Translations under genes and position numbers: made by a program | NCBI RefSeq assembly: GCF_003457605.1 | Contig: NZ_QRAN01000009.1 | Location: forward strand, 117,995-181,994 | Direction of reading: 5' to 3' | Source: Seongchinamella sediminis | GTDB lineage: Bacteria > Pseudomonadota > Gammaproteobacteria > Pseudomonadales > Halieaceae | Length of the DNA stretch: 64,000 nt | Shown here: in pieces, positions 54,190 to 63,743 of the stretch | How the letters are laid out: the number at the start of each line of letters is the position of its first letter | Numbering within the stretch: position 1 is the stretch's first letter | Notes under the pieces: generated by a model | Told to the model about the DNA's origin: nothing | The model's database searches: none | Seen by the model: the letters and a program-made list of their open reading frames with translations, nothing else

Positions 54190-55374
54190 CTATTCCCTGT
54201 CGACCGCCGCCTGCACGGCGCGATAGAAGGCCTGGCGCTGCTCGCTTTCACCGTCGACACCGCGGGCCCGCGGCCAGTTGCTGTTGGAAGCGATCACCAG
54301 TTCCCGCGCGGGATCGATAAAAATCCCCTGGCCGAAAATACCCTGGGCGGCATAACTGCCGTCATCGTAGGTCCACCACTGGTAGCCATAGCCCCGGCCC
54401 GGCACACCGATATCGGCCTGCTTGCGGGTTGCCGCGGACAGCCAGCCCTGGGGCAGTATGCTTTGACCGTTTACTTTTCCACCACCGAGCATGAACAGGC
54501 CGAAGCGGGCGAAATCCCGGGTGGCGGCCTGCAGGCAGCAGCCGCCTATCTCATGGCCGGTCGATCCCAGCAGCCAGCTGGCGTCCTGCTCCATGCCATA
54601 GGGCGTCCAGATTTTTTCCGCCAGGTAATCCGCCAGTTGCTTGCCGCTGGCGGCGCTCACCAGCACCCCGATCAGGTTGGTTTCGCCGGTTTTGTACACC
54701 CACTCCGCGCCGGCGGGCACGTCCCGCGGCAGGGCGCGCATGTAGCTGACGGTGACGTCCACGCCCGGCTCCGCCTGGTGCTCATTGAACTGGGCGACAT
54801 CGCTGTTCCGGTCCTCGTAGTCCTCGTTCCAGGCCACGCCCGAGGTCATGGTCAGTAACTGGCGGATGGACACATCGTCGTAGGCCGAGCCGCGCAGGCC
54901 GGGAATATAGTCGGACACCCTGTCGTCGACACTATCGATATAACCGTCCGCTATGGCGGCACCCACCAGGGTCGAGGTAAGCGACTTGGCCACCGAAAAG
55001 CTGGTCCAGCGGCCGGCGGCGTTGAATCCCAGACCGTATTTCTCCAGCCGGACCGCACCGCCCTGGACGATGACCAGACCTGCCGTGCGCTGCTGCGCCA
55101 TGTACTGGTCAACATCCAGATCCAGCACCAGTGGCTCACCCGCCGCCAGCGGCGATACCCCACTACCCGCTGCAACCACCCGCGAGCGCGCCAGTACCGG
55201 CAGCCGGTCCATGGTCCGGAATGCGGCATCGCGCTGGGGCAGCGACCAGAACAACACGTTCCGGTCGCTGGGCAGGTTGGCCAGCAGGGTGCGTGTGTCC
55301 CTGTCCGTGCCCAGGTAAACGCCTACCAGGATCAGCGAAACGACCGCAAACGATACAAGCAACCACTTCCGCAT
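54190..55374 (-). CDS. Serine hydrolase, class C beta-lactamase fold
   Basis: A 394-aa protein with an N-terminal membrane anchor/signal (about residues 4-22) and the SxxK motif Ser127-V-A-Lys130 (SFSVAKSLTSTLVGA). A Tyr candidate is in WVYKTGETN and LNWPR-like end is GESEQRQAFY. It is a paralog of the lipoprotein at 9761 but without a lipobox. Typical family activities are esterase or peptidase; a periplasmic location is likely. Confidence 0.86.
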   Translation of the reverse strand: MRKWLLVSFAVVSLILVGVYLGTDRDTRTLLANLPSDRNVLFWSLPQRDAAFRTMDRLPVLARSRVVAAGSGVSPLAAGEPLVLDLDVDQYMAQQRTAGLVIVQGGAVRLEKYGLGFNAAGRWTSFSVAKSLTSTLVGAAIADGYIDSVDDRVSDYIPGLRGSAYDDVSIRQLLTMTSGVAWNEDYEDRNSDVAQFNEHQAEPGVDVTVSYMRALPRDVPAGAEWVYKTGETNLIGVLVSAASGKQLADYLAEKIWTPYGMEQDASWLLGSTGHEIGGCCLQAATRDFARFGLFMLGGGKVNGQSILPQGWLSAATRKQADIGVPGRGYGYQWWTYDDGSYAAQGIFGQGIFIDPARELVIASNSNWPRARGVDGESEQRQAFYRAVQAAVDRE

Positions 55375-55398
55375 AGCTTCGCCGCTCTCTCCCTGCCG

Positions 55399-56823
55399 TC
55401 AGGCTGCGCCGGACAGCGCCTTTACTTCCAGGTAGTCGGTAAAGCCGTGGGCTCCCCACTCGCGACCATTGCCGGACTGCTTGTAGCCGCCAAAGGGGGT
55501 GTTGAGATCGCCGGAAGTGCCATTGATACTGATATTGCCGGCACGGATCCGGCTGGCAACATCCATCACCTCGTCGCCATTGTTGCCCTGTATGTAGCCG
55601 GCAAGCCCGTAGGGCGTGTCGTTGGCGATGGCAATGGCCTCTTCCACGCTGTCGTAGGGCATCATGACCAGCACAGGGCCAAAGATCTCTTCCCGGGCGA
55701 TGGTCATGTCATTGTTGACCTTGCTGAATACCGTGGGCCTGACGTAGTAGCCATGCTCCAGCCCCTCGGGACGACCGACACCACCGCACACCAGTTTCGC
55801 GCCTTCATCAATACCGGCCTGGATCAGGCCCTGGATCTTGTTGAACTGGGCCTCGCTCACCACCGGCCCCATGGTAGTCTCTTCGGCTTTGGGGTCCCCC
55901 ACCACCACCGACCCGGTAACCGCAGCGGCAATCGCCTCCGCCTGTTCCAGCAGGGACCGGGGCACCAGCATGCGCGACGGCGCGTTACAGGACTGGCCGG
56001 TGTTGTTGTACATGTGCATCACGCCGCGGGTAACGGCGGCCTCGAGGTCCACGTCCTCGAGAATAATATTGGGCGACTTGCCGCCCAGCTCCTGGGTGAC
56101 GCGCTTGATACTGGGAGCCGCGTTCTGGGCCACCAGGGAGCCTGCCCGGGTGGAGCCGGTGAAGGACACCATGTCGATTTCCGGGTGCGATGAAATCGCG
56201 GTGCCAACGCCGGCGCCATCGCCATTGATCATGTTGAACACGCCAGCCGGGACGCCGGCCTCATGCATCACCTCGGTAAACAGATAGCCGGAAAGCGGCG
56301 CCACCTCGGAGGGCTTGAGCACCACGGTGCAACCGACAGCCAGTGCCGGCGCCACCTTGCAGGAAATCTGGTTGATCGGCCAGTTCCAGGGGGTAATCAA
56401 TCCGCAGACGCCGATCGGCTCCTTGATAATCCGGCTGTTGCCAGCCATTTCCTCGAACTCGTAGGTTTTCAGAATTTCCAGGGCCGTGGACAAATGTCCG
56501 AGACCGCTGGCAGCCTGGGCATCGACCGCCAGCCTGGTCGGCGCGCCCATTTCCTCGGAAATAGCATCGGCGATGTCGTTGTAGCGCTTCTGGTAGGTCT
56601 CGACCACCGCCGTCAGCAGGGCTATACGCTCGTCCCGGGAGCTGCGGCCGTAGCTCGCAAAAGCCGCCCGGGCCGCCCGGGCCGCCTTGTCGACATCCGC
56701 CGCGGAGCCAATGGAGATAGTGGCGCACACCTGTTCAGTGGCGGGATTGATCACCTCCAGGGATTTCGGTGTCACCGGGTCTACCCACTCACCGTTGATA
56801 TAAAACTTGTCATACACTCTCAT
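55399..56823 (-). CDS. NAD(P)-dependent aldehyde dehydrogenase
   Basis: A 475-aa ALDH. The frame extends to 56931, but the ATG at 56823 follows a GGAGAG ribosome-binding site and gives the family-typical start RVYDKFYINGEWV. The catalytic Cys is Cys279 (GQSCNAPSRM), and the general-base Glu is in TQELGGKSPN. The FTGSTRAG coenzyme loop is present. It oxidises an aldehyde to a carboxylic acid; the substrate is unknown. It lies on the opposite strand to the next ALDH gene, with a 221-bp gap. Confidence 0.9.
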   Translation of the reverse strand: MRVYDKFYINGEWVDPVTPKSLEVINPATEQVCATISIGSAADVDKAARAARAAFASYGRSSRDERIALLTAVVETYQKRYNDIADAISEEMGAPTRLAVDAQAASGLGHLSTALEILKTYEFEEMAGNSRIIKEPIGVCGLITPWNWPINQISCKVAPALAVGCTVVLKPSEVAPLSGYLFTEVMHEAGVPAGVFNMINGDGAGVGTAISSHPEIDMVSFTGSTRAGSLVAQNAAPSIKRVTQELGGKSPNIILEDVDLEAAVTRGVMHMYNNTGQSCNAPSRMLVPRSLLEQAEAIAAAVTGSVVVGDPKAEETTMGPVVSEAQFNKIQGLIQAGIDEGAKLVCGGVGRPEGLEHGYYVRPTVFSKVNNDMTIAREEIFGPVLVMMPYDSVEEAIAIANDTPYGLAGYIQGNNGDEVMDVASRIRAGNISINGTSGDLNTPFGGYKQSGNGREWGAHGFTDYLEVKALSGAA

Positions 56824-57044
56824 AAATCTCTCCAGCTTGTCTGTCTGTTCCGGGATTGAAATCACGGGGACGCGGCGGCACTCGTCTGGCGGCCGGTCTG
56901 CAGGTCGGAGAGGCAATATAGCACCCGCCACCGCTGGCGGCCAATGCCGGGCGCCCGGCCAGAAACTGCTGGCCTGCCCCCCCGGCCGGCGTGATAACCT
57001 GAGCCCGATTGCAAGCGACCTGTACCCTAGAAAGGAAGAAAACC

Positions 57045-58508
57045 ATGTCTCTATCCCTCTCCGATCCCGGTCTGCTGAAAGGGCAGGCGTATATCAACGG
57101 CCAGTGGGTAAACGCGGATGATGGCGCCACGTTTGCCGTCACCAACCCGGCCACTGGCGAACACATCATTGAAGTGGCCATGGTGGGCGCCGCCGAGACG
57201 GCCCGGGCCGTGGCCGCCGCCGATACCGCCATGACGGCCTGGAAGAAACAGCCGGCCAAGGCCCGCGCCGGGCTGCTCAGGAAATGGTTCGACCTGATGA
57301 TGGAGCACCAGGAGGACCTGGCCCAGATCATGACCGCGGAACAGGGCAAGGTGCTGGCCGAGTCGCGCGGTGAAGTCGCCTATGGCGCCGCTTTCGTCGA
57401 GTGGTTCGGCGAGCAGGCCAAGCGTATCGACGGCGATGTGATCCCGGCCCCCTCAGCTGACAAGCGCATTGTCTGCATCAAGCAGCCGGTAGGCGTGGTG
57501 GCCGCCATCACCCCGTGGAACTTTCCCAATGCCATGATCGCCAGGAAGGCGGCCCCCGCCCTGGCGGCAGGCTGCAGCATCGTCATCAAGCCAGCCACCG
57601 AAACCCCGCTATCGGCCTTTGCCATGGCCGAGCTGGCCGAACGCGCAGGCATTCCCGCCGGCGTCATCAACGTGGTGGCCGGCAGCTCCAGCGACATCGG
57701 TGGCGAACTGACCTCCAACCCCGTGGTGCGCAAACTCACCTTCACCGGCTCCACCCCGGTGGGCAAAAAGCTCACCGCCGCCTGTGCCGACACCATGAAG
57801 AAAGTGTCCATGGAACTGGGCGGCAATGCCCCCTTTATTGTCTTTGACGACGCCGATATCGACGCCGCCGTCGAGGGCGCGATGATCTCCAAGTACCGCA
57901 ATGCAGGGCAGACCTGCGTGTGCTCCAACCGGCTGTTCGTGCAGGCGGGCATCTACGACCAGTTCGTGGAAAAGCTGGTCAAGGCAACGGCTGAACTCAC
58001 AGTCGGCAACGGCGCCGAGGATGGCGTGGTGATCGGGCCGCTGGTCAACAAAAAGGCGGTCAGTGATGTAGACCAGCTGGTGCAGGATTCAATCGCCCAG
58101 GGCGCCAGCCTGGCCGTAGGCGGTGGTGCTCACGAACTCGGCGGCTGCTTTTACCAGCCCACCGTGCTCACGGAAGTCACCGCTGAGATGGCCGTGTTCC
58201 GCAACGAGATTTTCGGTCCGGTCTCCCCGGTGATTCGCTTCTCCACCGAGGAGGAAGTGATTGCCATGGCCAACGACACCGAGTTCGGCCTGGCATCCTA
58301 CTTCTACACCCGCGATATAGGCCGCGTGTGGCGGGTCGCCGAGGAACTTGACTACGGGATTGTCGGCATTAACGAGGGGATTATCTCCAACGAGATGGCG
58401 CCCTTCGGCGGCGTCAAGGAGTCCGGTTCCGGCCGCGAGGGCTCCAAATACGGCATCGATGATTACGTCGAGATCAAGTACATGCTGATGGGCGGGCTGG
58501 ACCGCTAG
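57045..58508 (+). CDS. gabD: Succinate-semialdehyde dehydrogenase
   Basis: A 487-aa ALDH of the GabD subgroup. The start at 57045 has an AAAGGAAG ribosome-binding site. The catalytic Cys is Cys291 (AGQTCVCSNR, with a second Cys two residues later as in GabD), and ELGGNAPFIVFDDAD holds the active-site Glu. The GGVKESGSGREGSKYGIDDYVEIKY end is the SSADH signature. It converts succinate semialdehyde to succinate; related glutarate-semialdehyde enzymes cannot be excluded. Confidence 0.9.
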   Translation: MSLSLSDPGLLKGQAYINGQWVNADDGATFAVTNPATGEHIIEVAMVGAAETARAVAAADTAMTAWKKQPAKARAGLLRKWFDLMMEHQEDLAQIMTAEQGKVLAESRGEVAYGAAFVEWFGEQAKRIDGDVIPAPSADKRIVCIKQPVGVVAAITPWNFPNAMIARKAAPALAAGCSIVIKPATETPLSAFAMAELAERAGIPAGVINVVAGSSSDIGGELTSNPVVRKLTFTGSTPVGKKLTAACADTMKKVSMELGGNAPFIVFDDADIDAAVEGAMISKYRNAGQTCVCSNRLFVQAGIYDQFVEKLVKATAELTVGNGAEDGVVIGPLVNKKAVSDVDQLVQDSIAQGASLAVGGGAHELGGCFYQPTVLTEVTAEMAVFRNEIFGPVSPVIRFSTEEEVIAMANDTEFGLASYFYTRDIGRVWRVAEELDYGIVGINEGIISNEMAPFGGVKESGSGREGSKYGIDDYVEIKYMLMGGLDR

Positions 58509-58573
58509 AACGGGCGGTAACGGCAAAAGAGCAGAATGGTCGCGCACCACCCTGCCCTGCTGCTTCACGTGAG

Positions 58574-59650
58574 CTAGCGACCGCTGATGGTTTTGGCGTG
58601 CTGGGCGAGCACCAGCAGTTCAAGGCCGGACTTCAGCCGCCAGCGCATGACCGCCAGCAGCCCGTGCATGATGATCAGGTTGCGGTTCAGGTCTTCCCCG
58701 GCATTTACCAGGGCATCCATTGCCTCCCGGGCGCCCACCTTGCCCAGCAGGTGGTACTGCAGCAATACATCCACACTGTTCTCGATCCCGGTGGCCCGCC
58801 GGGGGACGGGGGCATATCCCAGCTGTGACACCATGGCCTCGGCTGTCGCATACACCGACCAGGGATTCTGGCCGGTGACCAGGCCGGCGCTAACCGCCAC
58901 GTTTTCCAGATAGGGGGTTCCCACCACCACCTCGGCACCCTGCTCGCGCATCCGGTCTTCCAGCAGGAAAGGAAACAGTTCGCCCGCCTCCGGGATCAAC
59001 AACAGCTCCTCCTCATTGCTGAAGCCGGTTACCGGCTTGCCCGCGAGGAAGGGCCGGCCATTGTCCAGCATCACGTTTGCCAGCGCCGCGGGACCGTGAC
59101 AGACCGCACCCAACAATTTGCCCTTGTCCGCATAGTCGCGCACCAACTGGTGAATATAGGGGTTGTCGGGAAAATCCCACATGGTGCCCTTGCCACCGAC
59201 AAAGAAGGTCGCCCGGTAGTCATTGCCGTCGACGCTGGCAAGGGGCAGGGTGTCTTCCGCCCGGGCCATCGCGTCCGGGTCGTTGAGAAAAGCGTAGTCC
59301 AGCGGCCCCATATCCTCGTCATCGATAACGGCCCGCGCTGCGCCGCCCAGGGGGCTGGCGATATCGACCTCGAAGCCATTAACGGTAAACACGTAGTAGG
59401 CCCGGGACAGCTCCGTCAGCTCGTAACCGGTGGGCTTGCCGCTGTCACCCATCTCGGTTTCACTGGTGACGACGATCAGGACCCTGCCGCGATGCTCTGC
59501 CACCCGTTGCTGGTAGTAGGGCAAATCCTCGGGCGTGGCTTTTTGCAGGCCGGCGGCTGCGGTAGGCTCTATCAGGCTGAAAAACCAGGCAACAAAAGCC
59601 CCCGTTGCAGTGACAATCCCTAAAACTGAAATTCCAAGTGTTTTCCACAT
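58574..59650 (-). CDS. DJ-1/PfpI-type glutamine-amidotransferase-like protein, membrane-anchored
   Basis: A 358-aa protein. An N-terminal TM helix (about 5-25) anchors a DJ-1/PfpI domain with nucleophile Cys184 in AVCHGPAAL and a Glu in the GYELTELSRAYY segment. These resemble Hsp31/class I amidotransferase-like chaperones or deglycases. A C-terminal part of about 100 residues beyond the domain is unusual for the family. Function is uncertain; the anchor suggests a periplasmic domain. Confidence 0.82.
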   Translation of the reverse strand: MWKTLGISVLGIVTATGAFVAWFFSLIEPTAAAGLQKATPEDLPYYQQRVAEHRGRVLIVVTSETEMGDSGKPTGYELTELSRAYYVFTVNGFEVDIASPLGGAARAVIDDEDMGPLDYAFLNDPDAMARAEDTLPLASVDGNDYRATFFVGGKGTMWDFPDNPYIHQLVRDYADKGKLLGAVCHGPAALANVMLDNGRPFLAGKPVTGFSNEEELLLIPEAGELFPFLLEDRMREQGAEVVVGTPYLENVAVSAGLVTGQNPWSVYATAEAMVSQLGYAPVPRRATGIENSVDVLLQYHLLGKVGAREAMDALVNAGEDLNRNLIIMHGLLAVMRWRLKSGLELLVLAQHAKTISGR

Positions 59651-59730
59651 CGTTATGCTCTCCTTGTGAGCGGCTTGATGTGGCTATAGTGCAAGGGGGG
59701 ACGTCAAGGGCGCGTGAAATTTCCGCGGTT

Positions 59731-60927
59731 TTACCAGCGCAGAACTACACGAAACTTATCGCCGGTCGCCTCGCGCTCAAAGCGCCAGCTCTGGGCCCCG
59801 GCAAGACGTTTGACCAGGTAAAGCCCGTGACCCAGGCTGTCGGCATGGGGCTGCGATGTCCCGCCGGCGCAGGGGTTTTCCAGTAGCAGCGATTTACCCT
59901 GGAGCCTCATTTCCAGGCATTGGGGGCTGGCGTAACGCAGGGCGTTGTCCACCAGGTTGGCCAGCAACAGGCGGGTGAGCTGCTCGTTGCCCCGCGCCCG
60001 GGCACCGTCGGGTACCGCGAGAACCACCTCGAATGCCTGGTCCTCCAGAATCCCGCCGCGCTCGATCAGCAGTTCTTCCAGCAAGGGGCGCAGCGGGATA
60101 TCCGCAAGCAGCGAGGACTCCGCCCTGGCCAGGGCGAGCAGGCCGGCCAGCAAACCCTCTATCTCCCGGCAGGATCTGGCCACCTGGGCCACGTGCGGAT
60201 TGTCCTGCGCCGAGGCGGACAACAGGGTGCTGGCATTGCGCAGTGTTGTTAGCGGGGTGCGCAGTTCATGGCTGACATCGCGGGTAAATGCCGCTTCCCT
60301 GGCCAGCGCATCCTGCAGTCCGGTCAGGGCCCCATCCATGGCCGATGCCAGCACCCCCACCTCATCCTGCTGGGCAACATGGGGCAATGGCCGCGGGCGG
60401 GGGCTGGTCGCTATCGCCCGGGTCAGCTCCCTGACCGGACGGGTGGTCATGCGGGCGATGAAATAAACCGCAACCAGACCGAAACAGAGGGCAATAACGA
60501 AGCCGATCACCAACAGCACGATCAGCTCCGGCGACATCCTGCTGACCACCAGCCAGGGCGACACCTCAGCCACCAGGATGACCGGCGCCGCTCCGCGAAA
60601 CTGCAACCAGCGATAGTGGTAGTGGGTGTCATCGCGGGTAAACACTTCTCCACCACCGGGGATGGGCCGCAATTGCTCGCTGATGACTCCGGGCAGGGCC
60701 TCGGGGTCGGTGTAGAGGGTGAATTCAGGCAAGGCGGGGGCCGGCAACTCCCCCCTTGTCTCATAGGCCTGCTGCAACAGCGCGATCTGGCTGGCCATTA
60801 CCCGGCCGATGGTGGCGTCCTCCACCACATAAGCCAGCAGCATTGCCAGGCCGATCCAGAGTGCCGTGTTTGCCAGCACGAACAGGCCGAGTATCGCGAA
60901 CAGGCGCCCCTGGATACTAGTCCTCAT
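59731..60927 (-). CDS. Sensor histidine kinase
   Basis: A 398-aa two-component sensor. Two TM helices (about residues 10-33 and 135-158) flank a periplasmic domain of about 100 residues. A HAMP-like linker (RMTTRPVRELTRAIA) and the HisKA helix with His220 (DVSHELRTPLTTLR) follow. The ATP-binding domain has the N box LVDNALRYA, but its G boxes are poorly conserved. The stimulus is unknown. It overlaps the response regulator gene by 11 bp, in the same operon. Confidence 0.9.
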   Translation of the reverse strand: MRTSIQGRLFAILGLFVLANTALWIGLAMLLAYVVEDATIGRVMASQIALLQQAYETRGELPAPALPEFTLYTDPEALPGVISEQLRPIPGGGEVFTRDDTHYHYRWLQFRGAAPVILVAEVSPWLVVSRMSPELIVLLVIGFVIALCFGLVAVYFIARMTTRPVRELTRAIATSPRPRPLPHVAQQDEVGVLASAMDGALTGLQDALAREAAFTRDVSHELRTPLTTLRNASTLLSASAQDNPHVAQVARSCREIEGLLAGLLALARAESSLLADIPLRPLLEELLIERGGILEDQAFEVVLAVPDGARARGNEQLTRLLLANLVDNALRYASPQCLEMRLQGKSLLLENPCAGGTSQPHADSLGHGLYLVKRLAGAQSWRFEREATGDKFRVVLRW

Positions 60928-61594
60928 CGCAGACCAGGCGGTAGCCGACGTTGGGCAGCGTCTTCAGCATGGCGGAATCGAATGGCTTGTCCAGCACTGC
61001 TCGCAGCCCATAAATGTGGGAGCGCAGGGCGTCGCTGTCTGGCGGGTCGTCACCCCACAAGCGGTGGATTAACTGCGAGCGGGTTACCGCCTCCGGGTAG
61101 GCCTCGACCAGTTCACGCAGAATGCGGAAGCCGACACCGGTAAGCTTCAGCAGTTCGCCCCTGCGTCTGGCTTCCTGGCTCTTCAGTGACAGGCTGAGTT
61201 CGCCCAGGCTCAGCTCCGCGGTTTGATGCAGGCGGTGGCGGCGGCTGAGTGCCTCGCAGCGCAAGCGCAGTTCACGCAGGTCAAAGGGCTTGGTCACGTA
61301 GTCGTCGGCGCCTTCCCCATAACCGGAGGCCTTGTCTTCAAAGGAGTCCCTGGCGGTCAGCATCAGCACGGGCAAATTGTAGTCCAGCTTCGTCTTGAGG
61401 CGGCGACAGACGGCGAGCCCATCCATATCCGGCAGGTTCAGGTCCAACACCAGCACATCGAATACATCGCCGCGAGCCAAATCCACGCCCTGACCGCCGC
61501 TGCTGGCACAGTCTACCGTCCAGCCCAGACCTTCCAGGAAGCTGACAAGCTGAGCCACGATTGTGCCATTATCTTCCACCAACAGGATTTTCAC
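60917..61594 (-). CDS. OmpR-family response regulator
   Basis: A 225-aa regulator with a receiver domain: phosphoacceptor Asp51 (VLVLDLNLPDMDG), Thr in MLTARD and Lys in VTKPFD. The C-terminal winged helix (about residues 130-225) carries the DNA-recognition region TRSQLIHRLWG. It is first in the operon with the sensor kinase. Target genes cannot be read from the sequence. Confidence 0.93.
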   Translation of the reverse strand: MKILLVEDNGTIVAQLVSFLEGLGWTVDCASSGGQGVDLARGDVFDVLVLDLNLPDMDGLAVCRRLKTKLDYNLPVLMLTARDSFEDKASGYGEGADDYVTKPFDLRELRLRCEALSRRHRLHQTAELSLGELSLSLKSQEARRRGELLKLTGVGFRILRELVEAYPEAVTRSQLIHRLWGDDPPDSDALRSHIYGLRAVLDKPFDSAMLKTLPNVGYRLVCDED

Positions 61595-61687
61595 GGCAGT
61601 CCCCCGTTTCCCGCCAACCCGGTAGGCAGCCTACACTAAATGAGCACTGGTGAAATCCGCGTGAAACCGCGGCCAGATTGCAGGCAC

Positions 61688-61719
61688 AAAAAAGGGCGGG
61701 GTAAAGCCCGCCCTTTTTT
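61688..61719. terminator. Bidirectional intrinsic terminator
   Basis: AAAAAAGGGCGGG and CCCGCCCTTTTTT form a 13-bp perfect inverted repeat with a 6-nt loop, 18 bp beyond the isocitrate lyase stop. It works in both directions, serving the minus-strand lyase gene. Confidence 0.9.
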
Positions 61720-61737
61720 GTTTGCTTCCAGCGCGGC

Positions 61738-63333
61738 TTAGCCGAACTGGTTCATGGTGTTGTCTTCACCAGCCGCCTTGAGGGCGGCATCACCGGCGAA
61801 GTATTCCTTGTGGTCGTCGCCCATGTCGGAACCGGCCATGTTCTGGTGCTTGACGCAGGCGATACCCTGGCGGATTTCCTTGCGCTGCACGCCAGCCACG
61901 TAGCCGAGCATGCCCTGTTCGCCGAAGTACTCCCTGGCCAGGTTGTCGGTAGACAGGGCCGCGGTGTGGTAGGTGGGCAGGGTGATCAGGTGGTGGAAGA
62001 TGCCTGCTTCGCGGGACGCGTCGGCCTGGAAGGTGCGAATGCGGTTGTCCGCCTCGGCAGCCAGCTCAGTCTCATCGTACTCAACGCTCATCAGGTTGTC
62101 GCGGTCGAAGGCGGACACGTCCTTGCCTTCTTCCGACCAGGCGTCGAATACCTGCTGGCGGAAGTTCAGGGTCCAGTTGAAGGACGGGCTGTTGTTGTAC
62201 ACCAGCTTGGCGTTGGGCACGACTTCACGGATACGGTTAACCATGGCGCCGATCTGGCCAACGTGGGGCTTCTCGGTTTCGATCCACAGCAGGTCGGCAC
62301 CGTTCTGCAGGGACGTGATGCAGTCCAGTACGCAGCGATCCTCGCCGGTGCCCTTGCGGAACTGGAACAGGTTGGAGGGCAGGCGCCTGGGACGCAGCAG
62401 CTTGCCATCGCGGTTGAGGACCACATCACCGTTGTTCATGTCTTCCAGGGCAACTTCCTCGCAGTCCAGGAAGCTGTTGTACTGGTCGCCCAGATCGCCG
62501 GGCTCGTTGGTTACCGCGATCTGCTTGGTCAGGCCGGCACCCAGGGAGTCGGTACGGGCGACGATCACACCGTCGTCCACGCCCAGTTCGAGGAAGGCAT
62601 AGCGCACGGCGCGAATCTTGGCCAGGAAGTCCTCGTGGGGAACGGTCACCTTGCCGTCCTGGTGGCCGCACTGCTTCTCATCCGATACCTGGTTTTCCAG
62701 CTGGATGGCGCAGGCGCCGGCTTCGATCATTTTCTTGGCCAGCAGGTAGGTCGCCTCGGCGTTGCCGAAACCGGCGTCGATGTCAGCGATAATGGGCACA
62801 ACATGGGTCTGGTGGTTGTCGATCTGGTTCTGGATGTCTTTTTCCCTGACCTCATCTCCCGCTGCGCGAGCAGCATCCAATTCGCGGAACAGACCACCCA
62901 GTTCACGGGCATCGGCCTGGCGCAGGAAGGTATAAAGCTCTTCAATCAGACCGGGCACGGAGGTCTTCTCGTGCATGGACTGGTCAGGCAGGGGGCCAAA
63001 CTCGGAGCGCAGGGCGGCAATCATCCACCCCGACAGGTACAGGTAGCGCTTGTTGGTGTCACCGAAGTGCTTCTTGATGGCAATCAGCTTCTGCTGGCCG
63101 ATAAAGCCGTGCCAGCAGCCCAGTGACTGGGTGTACTGGGAGCTGTCGGCGTCATACTCGGCCATGTCCTTGCGCATGATCGCGGCGGTGTAACGGGCGA
63201 TGTCCAGGCCGGTCTTGAACTGGTTCTGGAGGCGCATACGGGCGGCGGATTCGGGATTGATCTCGTCCCAGGGAGCACCGGCGTCGGCACGCAGTTGGGC
63301 GATTTCACTGATATGGTCTTGATAGGTAGACAT
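61738..63333 (-). CDS. aceA: Isocitrate lyase
   Basis: A 531-aa glyoxylate-cycle enzyme that splits isocitrate into glyoxylate and succinate, allowing growth on acetate, fatty acids and other two-carbon sources. The catalytic Cys motif reads KQCGHQDGK at about residue 215-225. The length of 531 is that of the Pseudomonas-type isocitrate lyase subfamily (E. coli AceA is 434 aa). It is followed by a strong terminator and is probably monocistronic. No malate synthase is nearby. Confidence 0.96.
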   Translation of the reverse strand: MSTYQDHISEIAQLRADAGAPWDEINPESAARMRLQNQFKTGLDIARYTAAIMRKDMAEYDADSSQYTQSLGCWHGFIGQQKLIAIKKHFGDTNKRYLYLSGWMIAALRSEFGPLPDQSMHEKTSVPGLIEELYTFLRQADARELGGLFRELDAARAAGDEVREKDIQNQIDNHQTHVVPIIADIDAGFGNAEATYLLAKKMIEAGACAIQLENQVSDEKQCGHQDGKVTVPHEDFLAKIRAVRYAFLELGVDDGVIVARTDSLGAGLTKQIAVTNEPGDLGDQYNSFLDCEEVALEDMNNGDVVLNRDGKLLRPRRLPSNLFQFRKGTGEDRCVLDCITSLQNGADLLWIETEKPHVGQIGAMVNRIREVVPNAKLVYNNSPSFNWTLNFRQQVFDAWSEEGKDVSAFDRDNLMSVEYDETELAAEADNRIRTFQADASREAGIFHHLITLPTYHTAALSTDNLAREYFGEQGMLGYVAGVQRKEIRQGIACVKHQNMAGSDMGDDHKEYFAGDAALKAAGEDNTMNQFG

Positions 63334-63487
63334 GTTGTTACCTCTGCAGGTTGAGAACTATGGACAGCCGGGCGACTCGGGGTCAGCCAGTCAGTGCAGG
63401 CATAGTAGTCCCGCACCCTACATAATTGAAATAAATAGGCGGGATTTTTGCTATTCACTGGACAAATACAAGGACAAATACAGTGGC

Positions 63488-63519
63488 AGGCATCGCTGCT
63501 TACAGGCATCGCTGCTTAC
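63488..63519. repeat. 16-bp direct tandem repeat, two copies
   Basis: AGGCATCGCTGCTTAC occurs twice with no spacer, 155 bp upstream of the isocitrate lyase start. With the duplicated GGACAAATACA just before it, this may be a small binding-site array or slippage product. Confidence 0.85.
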
Positions 63520-63714
63520 AGCCTCCGGTGCGATCCTTTTGCAGGAGGAACGGCTCGTCAAGTTCGGTATTCCCAGACCCGAAAGTGTCCCGTTGATGTG
63601 AATGCTACAACTTGTAATGAACTGCGCACTTATGCAAGCTAGCAACGTTAGCTGGCTTGACTGCTCTCTCCAGGCAGCATCCAGTTTCACATGAAGTAGT
63701 ATTAAACATAAAAA

Positions 63715-63728
63715 TTAGTAATTACTAA
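63715..63728. promoter_or_regulatory. 14-bp perfect palindrome before the third receptor gene
   Basis: TTAGTAATTACTAA is its own reverse complement and ends 15 bp before the ATG at 63744. Its position in the leader suggests an operator for the receptor gene. The surrounding stretch is AT-rich. Confidence 0.5.
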
Positions 63729-63743
63729 GCATGGGAACTCACT

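Larger units (their letters stand above)
63334..63743. other. Intergenic region with direct repeats and a palindrome
   Basis: The region separates the isocitrate lyase (minus) from the next receptor (plus), so both promoters lie here. It contains two 11-bp copies of GGACAAATACA (63460-63470 and 63472-63482), two tandem 16-bp copies of AGGCATCGCTGCTTAC (63488-63519) and a 14-bp perfect palindrome near the receptor start. No gene is supported in it. Confidence 0.55.
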
